A DNA stretch of 64,000 nt, from assembly GCA_943737045.1 (NCBI GenBank), contig CALSFV010000031.1, positions 930,001 to 994,000 of the forward strand, written 5' to 3'. Source of the DNA: Parapristionchus giblindavisi. Its lineage: Eukaryota > Nematoda > Chromadorea > Rhabditida > Diplogasteridae. Positions 35,440 through 47,511 of the stretch are shown here, one piece after another. Under the pieces are notes generated by a model. The model saw only the letters and a list, made by a program, of their open reading frames with translations, had not been told where the DNA came from and did not search any database. Position numbers and translations under genes: made by a program. Within the stretch, counting starts at the first letter, position 1, and each line of letters starts with the position of its first letter.

Positions 35440-37152
35440 TTCTAATTGATTTCCGACTTCTCCAATGATCGCTAATTAGACATTTATTCAGACAAAACAC
35501 TATGACCAACTGTCAACGTTCATTTGTCCTCATATTGATTTTCGTGTAATCCAAGAGAATCCTACTCAGATAAAAAAGAATTGAGAATATGAGCCTAATT
35601 TTCGTTCTTGAACATATTTTTTTAAATAATAAGAATCATTCATAAATGATTGTGCAGGACAAAATATTCAATGAATATGAATCTTACTTCAGAACATCGA
35701 CATTAGTCAAGATCATCGAGATAATTTCGTTCCGAGAATCAGATTGAAGAACCGAAACTCTTGCTTTATTATTGTTAGACAAAAAAGTAGTTAGTATATA
35801 CGACAAACCCCATTTGATGATTACAGCTACTCTCGTCTTCCTAATTGTGATTAAGAACACTTATGTTTATGTATGTATCGTTTATCCTAATTTCTAAGGA
35901 TAGTCAAGGATTTCGTTCTACTGTTAATGTTTTTGAAGCACTTCAAATTATTTTTTTAAAGTTTTTGAAGCGACATGATGATTTTCAATAAGAATAATCG
36001 AATTCGTGTACCAGACGTTTTCACAGATCTTTTATCATACTTGATCTACACTACCTTCATCTTTCATCTTTCACGTGTGAAAGTAGTCGTTATTCTTCCA
36101 AACAACACACACCCATTGTGCTCGCCCCCTCATTGTTATTAAGATGACGAATGAAGGGGTAGAATGATAAATGGATTAACATCCATTACTATGAAATGCT
36201 CACAAAACAAGATATTAATTGGCGTATCCTTATTCGGGATTACTCTACTACTCCCCTGTACATAGACAAGCACACTCAGAGCGCACGTTTCTATACTCCT
36301 TTCCCCGTCGGATATTCTTTCATCTACTATTTTATTTCCGCGATTGTCTTTGTTCATTCTTTTTCTTCCTCTATCTTATCAATCATTAACAAACTTCAAT
36401 CTAGCTATTTGTAATATTCTTTGATTAAGTTTCTTCTTAATCTTTTAGCCATCGTTTCATCTTTGTAGTCATTGGATATCCTTTCGGGATCGATCATCCA
36501 GTCAGGATGCACATTCACTTTATTCTAAGTATCATTTTTATTAAGAATTTAACTAATCCGCACATTCCTTTGAAAAATTTGATCACTCTCATACTCGTAT
36601 ATAAACATCTTCAACACTTCTGCACTGTATATCGTTCCATGAAATATGATGGTGCGACAAAGTATAAGATACAGCTAGGTATATAGACCAGCTGTAAGCC
36701 AACTCGCAATACTTTATAAATGTTGACCGATATTGAAACTAGGCAATTATTTGTAATAAACAGGGATGATGGAATACAAAGTATGACTTTAGTTGCATCG
36801 GTCATCTCACTTTCATCATATGAATGCAAAACACTCGATCGTCCATTCAAACCAACAGCGAACGGAAAAGCAATGCAGGTCCTGGTTATTTCCCAATAAC
36901 TCTTTATCTCTATTCTCGTATATCAATCAGATCAAAAAGTCAACTTTCACTTTATCTTCCAGCATTCGCTCTTAATGAGAAAGATTATCTTGTTCTCTTC
37001 ACTCAGAAAAAATGATAATATGCTGAAAGCTGAATTTTATCTAAGAGATTGTTTGAGACATAATAATATTGAAATGAACACATTTTGGTTATTTCTGCAT
37101 AAGAAATATTACATAAATAAGTGTAATAGACTCTACAGCATCATCTTTTCAG
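35440..37152. other. Intergenic region; 5' exon of the MLT-10-like gene probably here
   Basis: Upstream of 37153 the MLT-10-like gene needs a signal-peptide exon. A candidate is the ATG at 35827 (MITATLVFLIV), but the splice phase was not resolved. A second candidate is the ATG at 37073 region (MNTFWLFLHK). Nothing else was identified. Confidence 0.3.
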
Positions 37153-40100
37153 ATCGATTTGAATGAAGAGGACAGTCTTATGCTCATTCAACATTGGACT
37201 GAACAAGCTCTCAGTGGTTTAATGACTGCTATGGTAACTAAAAAGTGTGTCTTTCATTACTGAGCAACCAATAAAATATGATTTCATTTTTTTAAATAAA
37301 ATTTAAATGAAAAGAACTTGCAGATTACCGGAAACGGAAGAAAAAGAGAAGAAGATTCATGAACAATGCACAAAGAATGCTACGAATGTTGTGGTTTGTA
37401 TATACATTTAGAGAATACAAGAACTAGACTTTCACTCATTGTTAGTTGATATCCAACACACAGCCATCACAACGACATTTCAGCAACATGCAAAATGTGT
37501 CATACGACTCCTTGAGAACAATTCAACTAATACTATATTCATTCCTACCAAGAAACAAGGTAATTGATCTTCGATTCAAAATATAAATATTCTTTGCCCT
37601 CTAGAGAATGAATCAGTCATCGCAGCTAAGTCGACTTATCAAACAAAGAAGATTCGAACGATTCGTAAAAAGAAACATAATAGAAAGAAGCTCACAAAGC
37701 AAGGTCCCTTAAAAATAAGTTTGTATATATTGATGTATAAGGTTGAAAGATCAGCGATCATTTCAGAGAGACACAGTAAGAATAAAGAATCAAAATGGGT
37801 TGGTTCATTCGAAATACGACGGAAACGTTCAATGAACATCCCTATGTTTGGATCGATCTCTCCAAAGGATGAGGAGAGGAGTACCTTTAGTGCTGGACCA
37901 ATAAGGAAGGCCTCATCGTATTCATTACATATGACTCCCGATCAAGCACCCTTAGGAAGTGTAGCGAAGACACTAACGAAAGCAGTGCGAGCGCTCAAGA
38001 AGAAACCGGAGAAATTGAGCAAGGAGTGAGTTGTCTCTGTGTTTAGAGAAAGAGAACTTGAGTTTAAAGATTGATTCAAACAACAAAGAGCATGCAGATT
38101 ATTTCTTCTTTTCACTTCTTAACCATCCTTCGATCAACAGATGCGACTATGTTATTTCTCAAACTCCCGTCCCTAGATTGAATAAGCAAGAAATATGTCA
38201 GAAATAGACAACAATATATATCTTTCAATACTGTTCGTTTATTTTCATTACAATGTAGCCTGGTATTTCTGATTTTCATGAAAATCACGTTGTTGCCTGA
38301 TTATGACAGATTTTAAATGAGCTTTTTTTATCGCACAGATTTTTGCTCTTTCACCCCATTGGTCTAATAACTCAATTGCGAAAAAACTCAAGTGAGTATC
38401 CTTCTCTAACCTAAAAGGACCTTGGCAGAAATTTCATATGTTCACAGCCAATTTCAATCTCACTTTTATATTCACAAAATTTAACATTGATATGTTTGAG
38501 CTGGACAACGATCATCAACGAGGTACAAGAGGCTGCGAAGAAGATAAAGGTGGGCATAGATACTTTTATTTTCTACAATTTTCCACAAAAAAATCTGTTT
38601 TCTAGATTTGCTAATGATGATATGATGATATAGTAATTGTTTTTTTCCTAATTCAAAGTATAGCCAGTCTAATTTAGGCTAAGAAAATAATCCGAAAAAT
38701 GTTTACGAAGCGTATCGCATCATTCCAAGACAACTCAAACACGACAACTGTAAACGAGAGACGACCGCTCGCTATGAAGGTAATTACTAAGTTATTTACC
38801 ATCCAAAATTCCAAATTAATTGAATTTATTATCACAGTCGTGTGGTCTTTTCCATAAAATTAAGATAGGTGGGAATTGTGCGTGAAAGACGTTTTATGTT
38901 GAGCGGTTGTATTGGCTTTTAGAGTCTCAAGAATATTGTGTTGCAAGATCAAAATTATCCTAATCTCACATGTTTGAATCTATACATGATTATGGATAAA
39001 TTATCCGTAATCGTGCATAGCTTCTGATATTCTATGCAAGGTCACGGAAAATGCGTTCATGAAGGGACCACGGAAGATCCAAAATCATTCCTGGAACCTT
39101 TTCAGGAATGTTTTGGTTTCTTCAAAAAAGCATGTTTTCAGAGTATTAAAAAAGCAATGCCGGTTAATGAACATCGCTACTTTTTTTTAAATATAGGATC
39201 TTGACGATCTCGATGAGGCCGATCCACATGCACTACTAAAGGAAGCTCGTCGGGCGGAATCTGCCCTGTCTAATGAAGAAAAACTAATGAGAAAACCAAT
39301 TAAGCTCTTACGAGAAGGTGCAACTAATGACTTTTGATATTATAAATCTGTTCATCCATAATATGTTTCACATTATAGCCGTGAAACTGGGAATGATGGC
39401 CACTGGGGCGAACGTATCCAAATTTGCTGATAGTACTCTTAAATTGATCTCTCCTCGATTACTTTCACTCATAGCAGATGACGATGAGGAAGATGAAGTA
39501 AGAATAAGATTTTAATATCCAATTCAGTTTTTCCATAAACTATTTCATCTTATTGTTAAAGGAATCTCCTATGTTTATTTGACTCTAGGACACAAAATTC
39601 CCTATGCAAAGAAAGTGAGAGTTACTATCAAATTAACATGCGGTATTCCTTGGATATATTCATCATCAGAGTCATTCCGAGGGGTATAAAAATTGTTCTG
39701 CCTGTAGGTGCAACTGCTCTCTCCATCTCTGTTCGCGCTACACAAGGATGGTAAAGGAATTGAACGAGCAACTAGTCTAGTGGATGGTTTTGGTCTGACC
39801 AGAACAAGAGATCAAGTAGAATGGTCTGTTCTCAATTTAGCCTTTTTGTTTTCTAGAATTATGAAGAGTGATTTTGAGGCTGAACTTCATCATGGAGGCT
39901 GCTGGAGTAAGCGACGCTGTGGAGATGCTACACGTAATGAATTATAATTAATGCAGTTAGATCAAATCGATACATTTTCAGGAGACAAAGATCAAGAAAG
40001 CGGTTAATTCAATAATGAACGAAGAACAACTTAGATCTCCCAGTGGTCAACCATTATACTTCACAAAGGAAAACGTCACTGAAATGTTTGGGGAAAAGGA

Positions 40101-40992
40101 GACTGTGAAGATAGACACATTTGAAAAATTGCAATCAACGTACACACCGGAACAGGTACATTATTATGAATCATGACACATTCATCGAGTCGAATAAACG
40201 AAGTATTTTGTGATTATAATGAGTACTGATTTATCAAAATTCTTTCAGCTGAAAGAACAGCAGACGAAAGGTTATTCATTCATGACACCCCATCAGTTGG
40301 ATATTGCCTATGGCAAGAATTCTCCTTATCACAGTCAGGAACGACTTGATACGCTCAAATCTATTCCAAAGGAAGAAATGCACGATCACATCGTCAATAA
40401 TGTGAGAGCTCTTGCTGAAATGGAATCATTCAAAATTCGTAAGAAGGACGTCATTGGTGCACCTGTCTTCTTCGTTCCATTAGTCTTTCAATCCGTTCTC
40501 CTCTCCGGTCCGGTTATTCTTTCTCCTCTAGTCTTCTCACCTTCCATCCTAACTCCAGCCATCTTTGGTCCTGTAATTCTTGGTCCATGGGTATTTATTC
40601 CTGTCATTCTGTCTCCTCGTGTCTTCTCACCATTGATTGTTAATCCTCTTATCTTCTCACCTATTGTATTATCTCCTCTCCTTGGCCATCCTCTCATTTT
40701 AGCCCCCGGCGTCTTCAATCCAATTGTACTATCACCCTTGGTCTTATCACCGTTTATCTTGTCCCCAATGGTTTTTGCCCCTATTATTCTATCCCCACTT
40801 GTGCTAAATCCACTGATTTTGAATCCTATGGTTGGAGCTCCGCTTGTTCTTTCCCCATTTGTTTTGTCTCCTCTTATCTTATCACCACAGGCACTGTTCG
40901 CTCTAGTAATGTCACCCTACGTACTCTCACCTCTCATTCAATCTCCACTCTTTGTTGCCGATGTTGTACTCTCCCCATCTGTACTTAGTTAG
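37153..40992 (+). CDS. MLT-10-family moulting-cycle protein (5' exon unresolved)
   Basis: Exons: 37153-37244, 37324-37397, 37446-37559, 37605-37703, 37767-38025, 38501-38549, 38678-38779, 39197-39317, 39379-39497, 39708-39823, 39879-39933, 39982-40155, 40249-40992; phases agree; 705 residues. Seen: GSVAKTLTKAVRALK; DWTTIINEVQEAAKKIK; LLREGAVKLGMMATG; LKLISPRLLSLIADDDEE; VQLLSPSLFALHKDGKGIE; LNFIMEAAGVSDAVEML. The last exon encodes about 180 residues of near-regular P-x2-(L/I/V)-S-P units. These are hallmarks of the nematode MLT-10/DUF644 family, needed for cuticle moulting in C. elegans. A basic Lys/Arg-rich segment (IRKKKHNRKKL) lies near residue 115. The protein is expected to be secreted from the epidermis; the signal-peptide exon was not located. 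Confidence 0.9.
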
Positions 40993-41602
40993 TTAACTAT
41001 TAGTACCTGAAGCAAACTAAAGACCGGCTAGATATCGTTAAACCTTGCTGTAAGGGTGAATGCCGTTCAGGATTGTCAGTATTAGAAAATATTAGTTGTA
41101 CCAAGATTTACGGTAATCATTGAATGTTTACTGTGGGAGATTGTGTTTTTAAAGGTATCCAGAAATGAAAAAAGTTGATCTCATATAAAACATACTCGCC
41201 TGTTGTGTGGAGCAGGCTACAGTAATCCAACTTCTTATAAGAGCGTTGTTTCAAACTTTCAAATACATAATTCTGATCAGTTTTTCGTGCTTATCAACGT
41301 GAGATCAACTATTTCGAATCGACATTTTTGGATTCCAGCTCCCTTTAAGCTGTCAAAGAAACGAATTCATTTTAAAATACGAGTAGACTATTATTTCTAA
41401 GATGTTTGTTTTAAACTATTTAATAACACAATTTAATTTATATATTAATAATTTACTTGTGATAAGTGATCATCTCTATGTGTACGGATATTTGTGTGAT
41501 AAACATTTGTTCAATTTCGTTTTATCGCAGGTTTCAATGAGTATGGCAATTGTTCGACACATAGATATGTAATGGTTGTAGACATTTGATATTAATCGAC
41601 TC

Positions 41603-44600
41603 TTATAGCTTGGAGAGTCCTGCATCCGGGCCCTTCTTGATGATAATATCCAGAATCTGAAAATATCTCGTTAGCACCAAGAACACTATTTTTGTATAGA
41701 ATACACTACTCAATGTACTTAAAGTAATCACTGAAAGATTCATATTTAACAATACAATTATTAATATATAAAATTATCAAATGTGATACAGTTCCATATA
41801 ATTTCATAAATACTTTCATAGTAAAAAGACCCTATAACGATACAAAATGATTGTAGCGTACCTCCTTGAACTTGGGATGATCTCTTCCCTTTACAAGACT
41901 AAAGATCACATTCTCACTCGTAGTCAGAATGGCTCCCGCACGTTCCATATTTTTAAATGCGTACTTCCTGATAACATATTTTTGAATTGAATAATTAAAT
42001 AATCAATATTGCTGAAAGCAACAACACTACTTAGAACCGAAAACATGCGGTAATTTAATGTGCATTTTCATCTCGAGTGAGTAATAAACCCATATTCACA
42101 ATGAGAATGGTATCTCATCCACTTCTACAGTATGTTAGTAATAGTCCATATCAATCGAACCTATCATGAACTTGTCTACTGGAGACTGCATCCGTCACTA
42201 CATGAACAGCGTAACCACGATCAAGAAGAGCGAGAGTCGTCTGAACATTCAGAAAGTATTCGTGTTCGTTTCAAAGACAAACAGTTCTAAGTCAAAGTCA
42301 TCTACCGTAACCTCTATCGTTTCGTCATGTCAAGTCAACCATGAATTAAATCATAAACGCTTATCAATACACAGGATTTGTAGATCTAGTACCAAAGATC
42401 ATTAGATAAAGACAACATTAACATTAATTCGAATTGGATTTTCCGCTTGACTAAAATCTACAAACGAGAGCAAAGAGATCATTAAAGTGACCAAACCAAA
42501 CCCAATCGAGTGATCTACGAACCCATTAGTAGATAGTCTTAGTCGAATAAGGGGGTTGAATACGAGAAATTATAAAAGAAATCTTACATGAAAGCAGCAA
42601 ACGTGGGCTTCGATACCACATAGAATGATTGACTTGTATTCAGGCTTCATTAGAGACATCACAGAGTCAGTACACATTGAGAACTATAATGAATAATTAA
42701 TGAAGAATACAAAAAAGAGTTTTGTAAGAGCATAAATACTTTGATCAATGTCACTGAGGACCACGGATTCATATCAGTATCCAACAAAACCGAAAATAAT
42801 CGATACCGTAGACTTGTTAAGAATCGGGGTACCCTCGGGGAGACAAATGTCCTCTACCGTATGACCGAGTCCCTCGGGGTACTGCTCAGTACAGACAATT
42901 GGCATCTTAAACATAAAACACACTATCTGAGAAAGTCGACATAGGTGCGGTATCGACGAAAAATAGATTTTTCTGTTTTATGTATGATAATTACAGGCTC
43001 CACGAGTGTAGTTCACTGGTACTTGGAAATTCCTTCCAATTAAAAATTCGCTTCAGGAGGTGACCACACTACGATTTGGCGCCTTTTCCTAAAACATTTC
43101 TTTCGTATCCAATCGATTCGGGAGTGGGTGCACTCGACTCCTTGGCTAATTCTAAGAAACTATTGTCGAGGAGAGTTTTTTGATCAACGGTCAACGAAGG
43201 CTGGAAATGAGAATTTTCGAAAAAAATTTTACATTAAATTAATTCTCACTATTTTCCCATGGGGCAGGAAAACTTTTTATTTGCTTAATACCTTCTACAT
43301 ATTATATTACACCTTTGGTTTAAAATTCATAATTTTTTAAAAATACGAATTATATGAACTAATCATTTTTATAACGAATTCGTGAATTATGGTGTGCTCC
43401 TACAGTAATCCCTAATCAGTCAGTCCTAATCAGTTAATTTGGTTTTTTCGCTAGTTTTAAGCATATTTTCAGCTGTTTTCTTTACAATGTTAGAGGTATA
43501 TGAGTATTCTGCACCATCGGAGTGCAACTGCACGGTATATCTCGTAATTACATTACTGATCGTACTTGTGATGTACGTGTACTGTAATTTATGTGCGCTC
43601 TCTCTAATTCTCTGATCAGTCTATAAAACCGAGAATAAAGAGTACGGAACGGCATGAGTATGGTAACTACTTCGCAAGCTGGCTCGGATACGAAAGTGAA
43701 TAAAATTTACAGTACAAGTACGATCAGTAATGTAATTACGACGTATCACGCATGTCAGCTAAGGATTGACTGATTCCACTACACACTTTTGAGTTGACCC
43801 CCTCTTTTCTCCACGGTTTTCGATGGTCCTTGGGAAGGACATCCCTGAACCAGAGTAGCAAGGTTGGTAGATCAATCTTCTCTCCAGGAGCTCACGTCAA
43901 AGTTCGTCGTTGAGGCCCCTTCCGATGCGATTTTCACGGTTCACAGGAGAGCTAGGAAAAAGTGATCAACAGATGAAATGTGTAATTTCTCGAGTACTTT
44001 CAGATAAAACTGTGAAAATCCAACTTTTTGATTTTGTGTTCCATAAGGAATTGATTTTGTTCCACAGTTCCGGGACCTATTTTGTTTTGGGCTCAATCGA
44101 TAGAGCTCGTCAATAGCTTTCATTTAAGCCCTTGGGAGCCGATTTAAGTTGGCATTTGGCTGAATGACGGCCAAAAAACGGCATTTGAATGCTGGTAGAT
44201 CACTAATAAAAGCAGCGCGTTGCTTTGATCTACTCGCCATTGTCGGCTAATTGACAGGATTGTCCTGTAACATACTGGAGAATGTGCTGACGATCAATCT
44301 GACGCCGAGTCGCTCACCCAAGTACGTTTTGTTCTCGCTGCAGCCAAATCAGCAAAATTAGTCAATTCCGATGGTTCCTGGTACGGATTGACCGATGAAT
44401 GCTGTAGACAGGAGAGAAAGTTCCAGTTCCGCCCAGTGGATTGGCATCCAAGATGGCTACGTCGATTCAATCCAGCGAGAACACTCTCAGGAATTCTTCG
44501 AGAAACATAGATCACTTTGCCAGAGATCCAGAGAGCTCTAAATGGAACTTTCTCTCAGATCTACAGCATTCATCGGTCAATCCGTTCCAGGAACCATCGG

Positions 44601-46247
44601 AGTGGACTAATTTCGCTGGTTTGGCTGCAGCTAGAACAAAATGAACTGGGGTGAACGACTCGACGTCAGATTGATCGTCGGCACATTCTCCAGTATATTA
44701 CAGGACAATCCTGTCAATTAGCCGACAATGGCGAGTAGATCAAAGCAACGCGCTGCTTTTATTAGAGATCTACCAGCATTCAAATGCCGTTTTTTGGCCG
44801 TCATTCAGCCAAATGCCAACTTAAATCGGCTCCCAAGGGCTTAAATGAAAGCTATTGACGAGCTCTATCGATTGAGCCCAAAACAAAATAGGTCCCGGAA
44901 CTCTGGAACAAAATCAATTCCTTATGGAACACAAAATCAAAAGGTTGGATTTTCACAGTTTTATCTGAAAGTACTCGAGAAATTACACATTTCATCTGTT
45001 GATCACTTTTTCTTAGCTCTCCTGTGAGCCGTGAAAATCGCATCGGAAGGGGCCTCAACAACGAACTTTGACGTGAGCTCCTGGAGAGACCATTGATCTA
45101 CCAACCTTGCTACTCTGGTTCAGGGATGTCCTACCCAAGGACCATCGAAAACCGTGGAGAAAAGAGGGGGTCAACTCAAAAGTGTGTTGTAAAGCAGACG
45201 ATTTTGGTCAATCCTTAGGTGACATGCGTGGTATACCGTGCAGTTGCACTCCGATGGTGCAGAATACTCATATACCTCTAACATTGTAAAGAAAACCGCT
45301 GAAAATATGCTTAAAACTAGCGAAAAAACCAAATTGACTGATTAGGGATTACTGTAGGAGCACACCATAATTCACGAATTCGTTATAAAAATGATTAGTT
45401 CATATAATTCGTATTTTTAAAAAATTATGAATTTTAAACCAAAGGTGTATTATAATATGTAGAAGGTATTAAGCAAATAAAAAGTTTTCCTGCCCCATGG
45501 GAAAATAGTGAGAATTAATTTAATGTAAAAATTTTTTCGAAAATTCTCATTTCCAGCCTTCGTTGACCGTTGATCAAAAAACTCTCCTCGACAATAGTTT
45601 CTTAGAATTAGCCAAGGAGTCGAGTGCACCCACTCCCGAATCGATTGGATACGAAAGAAATGTTTTAGGAAAAGGCGCCAAATCGTAGTGTGGTCACCTC
45701 CTGAAGCGAATTTTCAATTGGAAGGAATTTCCAAGTACCAGTGAACTACACTCATGGAGCCTGTAATTATGATACATAAAACAGAAAAATCTATTTTTCG
45801 TCGATACCAAAAAATATCCGAGTTGTTGAATTCTCTCAGATAGTGTTTTATAAGCTCATTAATGAATACCATAGTCAAAGATCTGTAAAACTGAGATTAG
45901 ATATCAAAGATCAAAGATCACTCACTTTGAGAACGTCGGCGGCCTTGACGAGACGACGAGATATTTCACAGACCTCAGAAAACTCTGGAATTGCCTTTCT
46001 GAAAAACCATCACTTTATTCGTTCATAGTAGTCCAAAGATCAAAGATCATAAATCTCACCTAAACTTTTCCTGTAGATCACAGACAAAGAGAACGGAGTT
46101 GTGTTCATTCACGGGAACATAATCACGCTTGGATAGACCTGTGTTCTCCTTCTTTGTGATGACTCCGGACACCCGCGGAGAAGTATGAAGATCGCGACCA
46201 ATGGTGTTGAATGCATTGGGACGAACTAATTGAACCACACGCCTCAT
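41603..46247 (-). CDS. Isochorismatase-domain protein (ISOC1/2-like), probably mitochondrial
   Basis: Exons: 46247-46060, 45998-45926, 42905-42807, 42683-42588, 42240-42161, 41967-41862, 41656-41603; phases agree; 231 residues. Seen: a basic N-terminus (MRRVVQLVRPNAFNTIGRDL) like a mitochondrial targeting peptide; SVLFVCDLQEKFR with the catalytic Asp; PIVCTEQYPEGLGHTV; NKSTFSM with the family Lys; ILCGIEAHVCCFHTT with the nucleophilic Cys; VVTDAVSSRQ; GAILTTSENVIF; HPKFKE. So the Asp/Lys/Cys triad of the isochorismatase-like hydrolase family is kept. The substrate of animal ISOC proteins is not established. A splice acceptor (CCCTTGTCAG) abuts the ATG directly, which fits trans-splicing or a 5'UTR intron. 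Intron 2 is expanded to 3 kb by a foldback. Confidence 0.93.
42921..45845. mobile_element. Giant foldback element (family E copy 1) in isochorismatase intron
   Basis: 2.9 kb. Tips CACTATCTGAGA (left) and TCTCAGATAGTG (right). Arms are nearly perfect inverted copies to a centre near 44390. Shared blocks include GCGCCTTTTCCTAAAACATTTC, GGTGACCACACTACG and the mirrored frame containing MRFSRFTGELGKSDQQMK. The centre (44290-44680) is an imperfect inverted pair with the SNWNFLSCLQHSSVNP-type frame. The left tip is 15 bp from exon 3. A shorter relative is at 60559-61941. Confidence 0.88.
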
Positions 46248-46249
46248 CT

Positions 46250-47010
46250 GACAAGGGAACCATAATGCATTCCCGTGGCGATATGACTAATGACATATAC
46301 CATTCGAATCAGTATCCGATTCTGATAAGACACCGTTAATAAGCAATGTCAAAAGTTTAAGAGCTTCGAGAAAATCGATAATGAAAATCGCACAAATTCG
46401 AGCCAATTAAGATCAACTCGGCTTTGTGCCCCTATCCCACCGACCCTTGTGGTGTAGTGGATAAGGCGCTCGCATTTCATTTTGTAAGTACATGGTTCGA
46501 TGCCTGGTATGCAATACTTTTTTTGCTGATTTTACAAGTTCAAAAGTTCAGATCTATTGTTTCATTGTTATCCTTTGTAGATTATTATCGATCGTCTTAA
46601 CCTCTGATCTCTTGCTAGCGCGCTTTTGTGTCTACTTTTAAGGAGTTTCAGCTTCTGATTCGATATGTATCGTGGCACAAATGCTAACGGCATAAAAAGT
46701 TTATTGCTTTTATTCAGTCTTCGAAACAAATCACCAAAAAAAAGTATCGCATACCAGGCATCGAACCATGTACTTACAAAATATAATGCGAGCGCCTTAT
46801 CCACTACACCACAAGGGTCGGTGAGATAGGAGCGCAAAGTCGAGTTGATCATAATTGGCTCGGATTTGTGCGATTTTCATTATCGATTTTCTCGAAGCTC
46901 TTAAACTTTTGACATTGCTTATTAACGGTGTCTTATCAGAATCGGATAGTGATTCGAATGGTATATGTCACTAGTCATATCGCCACGGGAATGCATTATG
47001 GTTCCCTTGT
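46250..47010. mobile_element. Palindromic element with paired tRNA-like arms, abutting isochorismatase start
   Basis: Tips GACAAGGGAACCATAATGC and GCATTATGGTTCCCTTGTG. Arms of about 330 bp include CGGTGTCTTATCAGAATCGG. Each arm carries the same tRNA-like block: 46444-46512 (+) and 46750-46817 (-), with A-box TGGTGTAGTGG and B-box GGTTCGATGCC. The palindrome begins 3 bp upstream of the ATG, and its end supplies the TTGTCAG acceptor. Confidence 0.82.
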
Positions 47011-47511
47011 GAGTTGAAGATGTAACCAATCATTATCAGATAAGGAAAGGATAACGATGTCGGATAGAAACCACACCAGTAATCGAATATGAGAAGGAAA
47101 GAAACAAGTGATTATACTTTACTTTTTGACTTGAAGTAACAGGGATTCAATGTGACAAATGAAAGAGGTATGGTCATGATTGCAATGAATATTAATGAGA
47201 ATAATTGAGATTTCAAAATAGAGATTTTATACGATTTTGACGATGAGATGATAGAATATTAGGTTGATAGGAAAGTATTTGATACTTGTTTAATGAAGAA
47301 CAGAATTCAACGAGGGGAAACCAAAGCAAATAAGGACCGTGAGAAGACGAAGTGAAATGAGTAACAACCAATTTCCTATCAACTTAATATTTAACTAATT
47401 AAGTAAATATAACAAAGGCTTTTAAAAACACGAAATTGAAACAAATCAATCAATTAACAATAAAGAATTAGGAAATAGCGACGGTAATACACCCCATGGT
47501 GCGGCACACAA

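Noticed and set aside
43910..45061. Mirrored frames MRFSRFTGEL... and KAIDELYRLSPKQN
   Set aside because: Arms of the giant foldback; no conserved domain and no splice signals.
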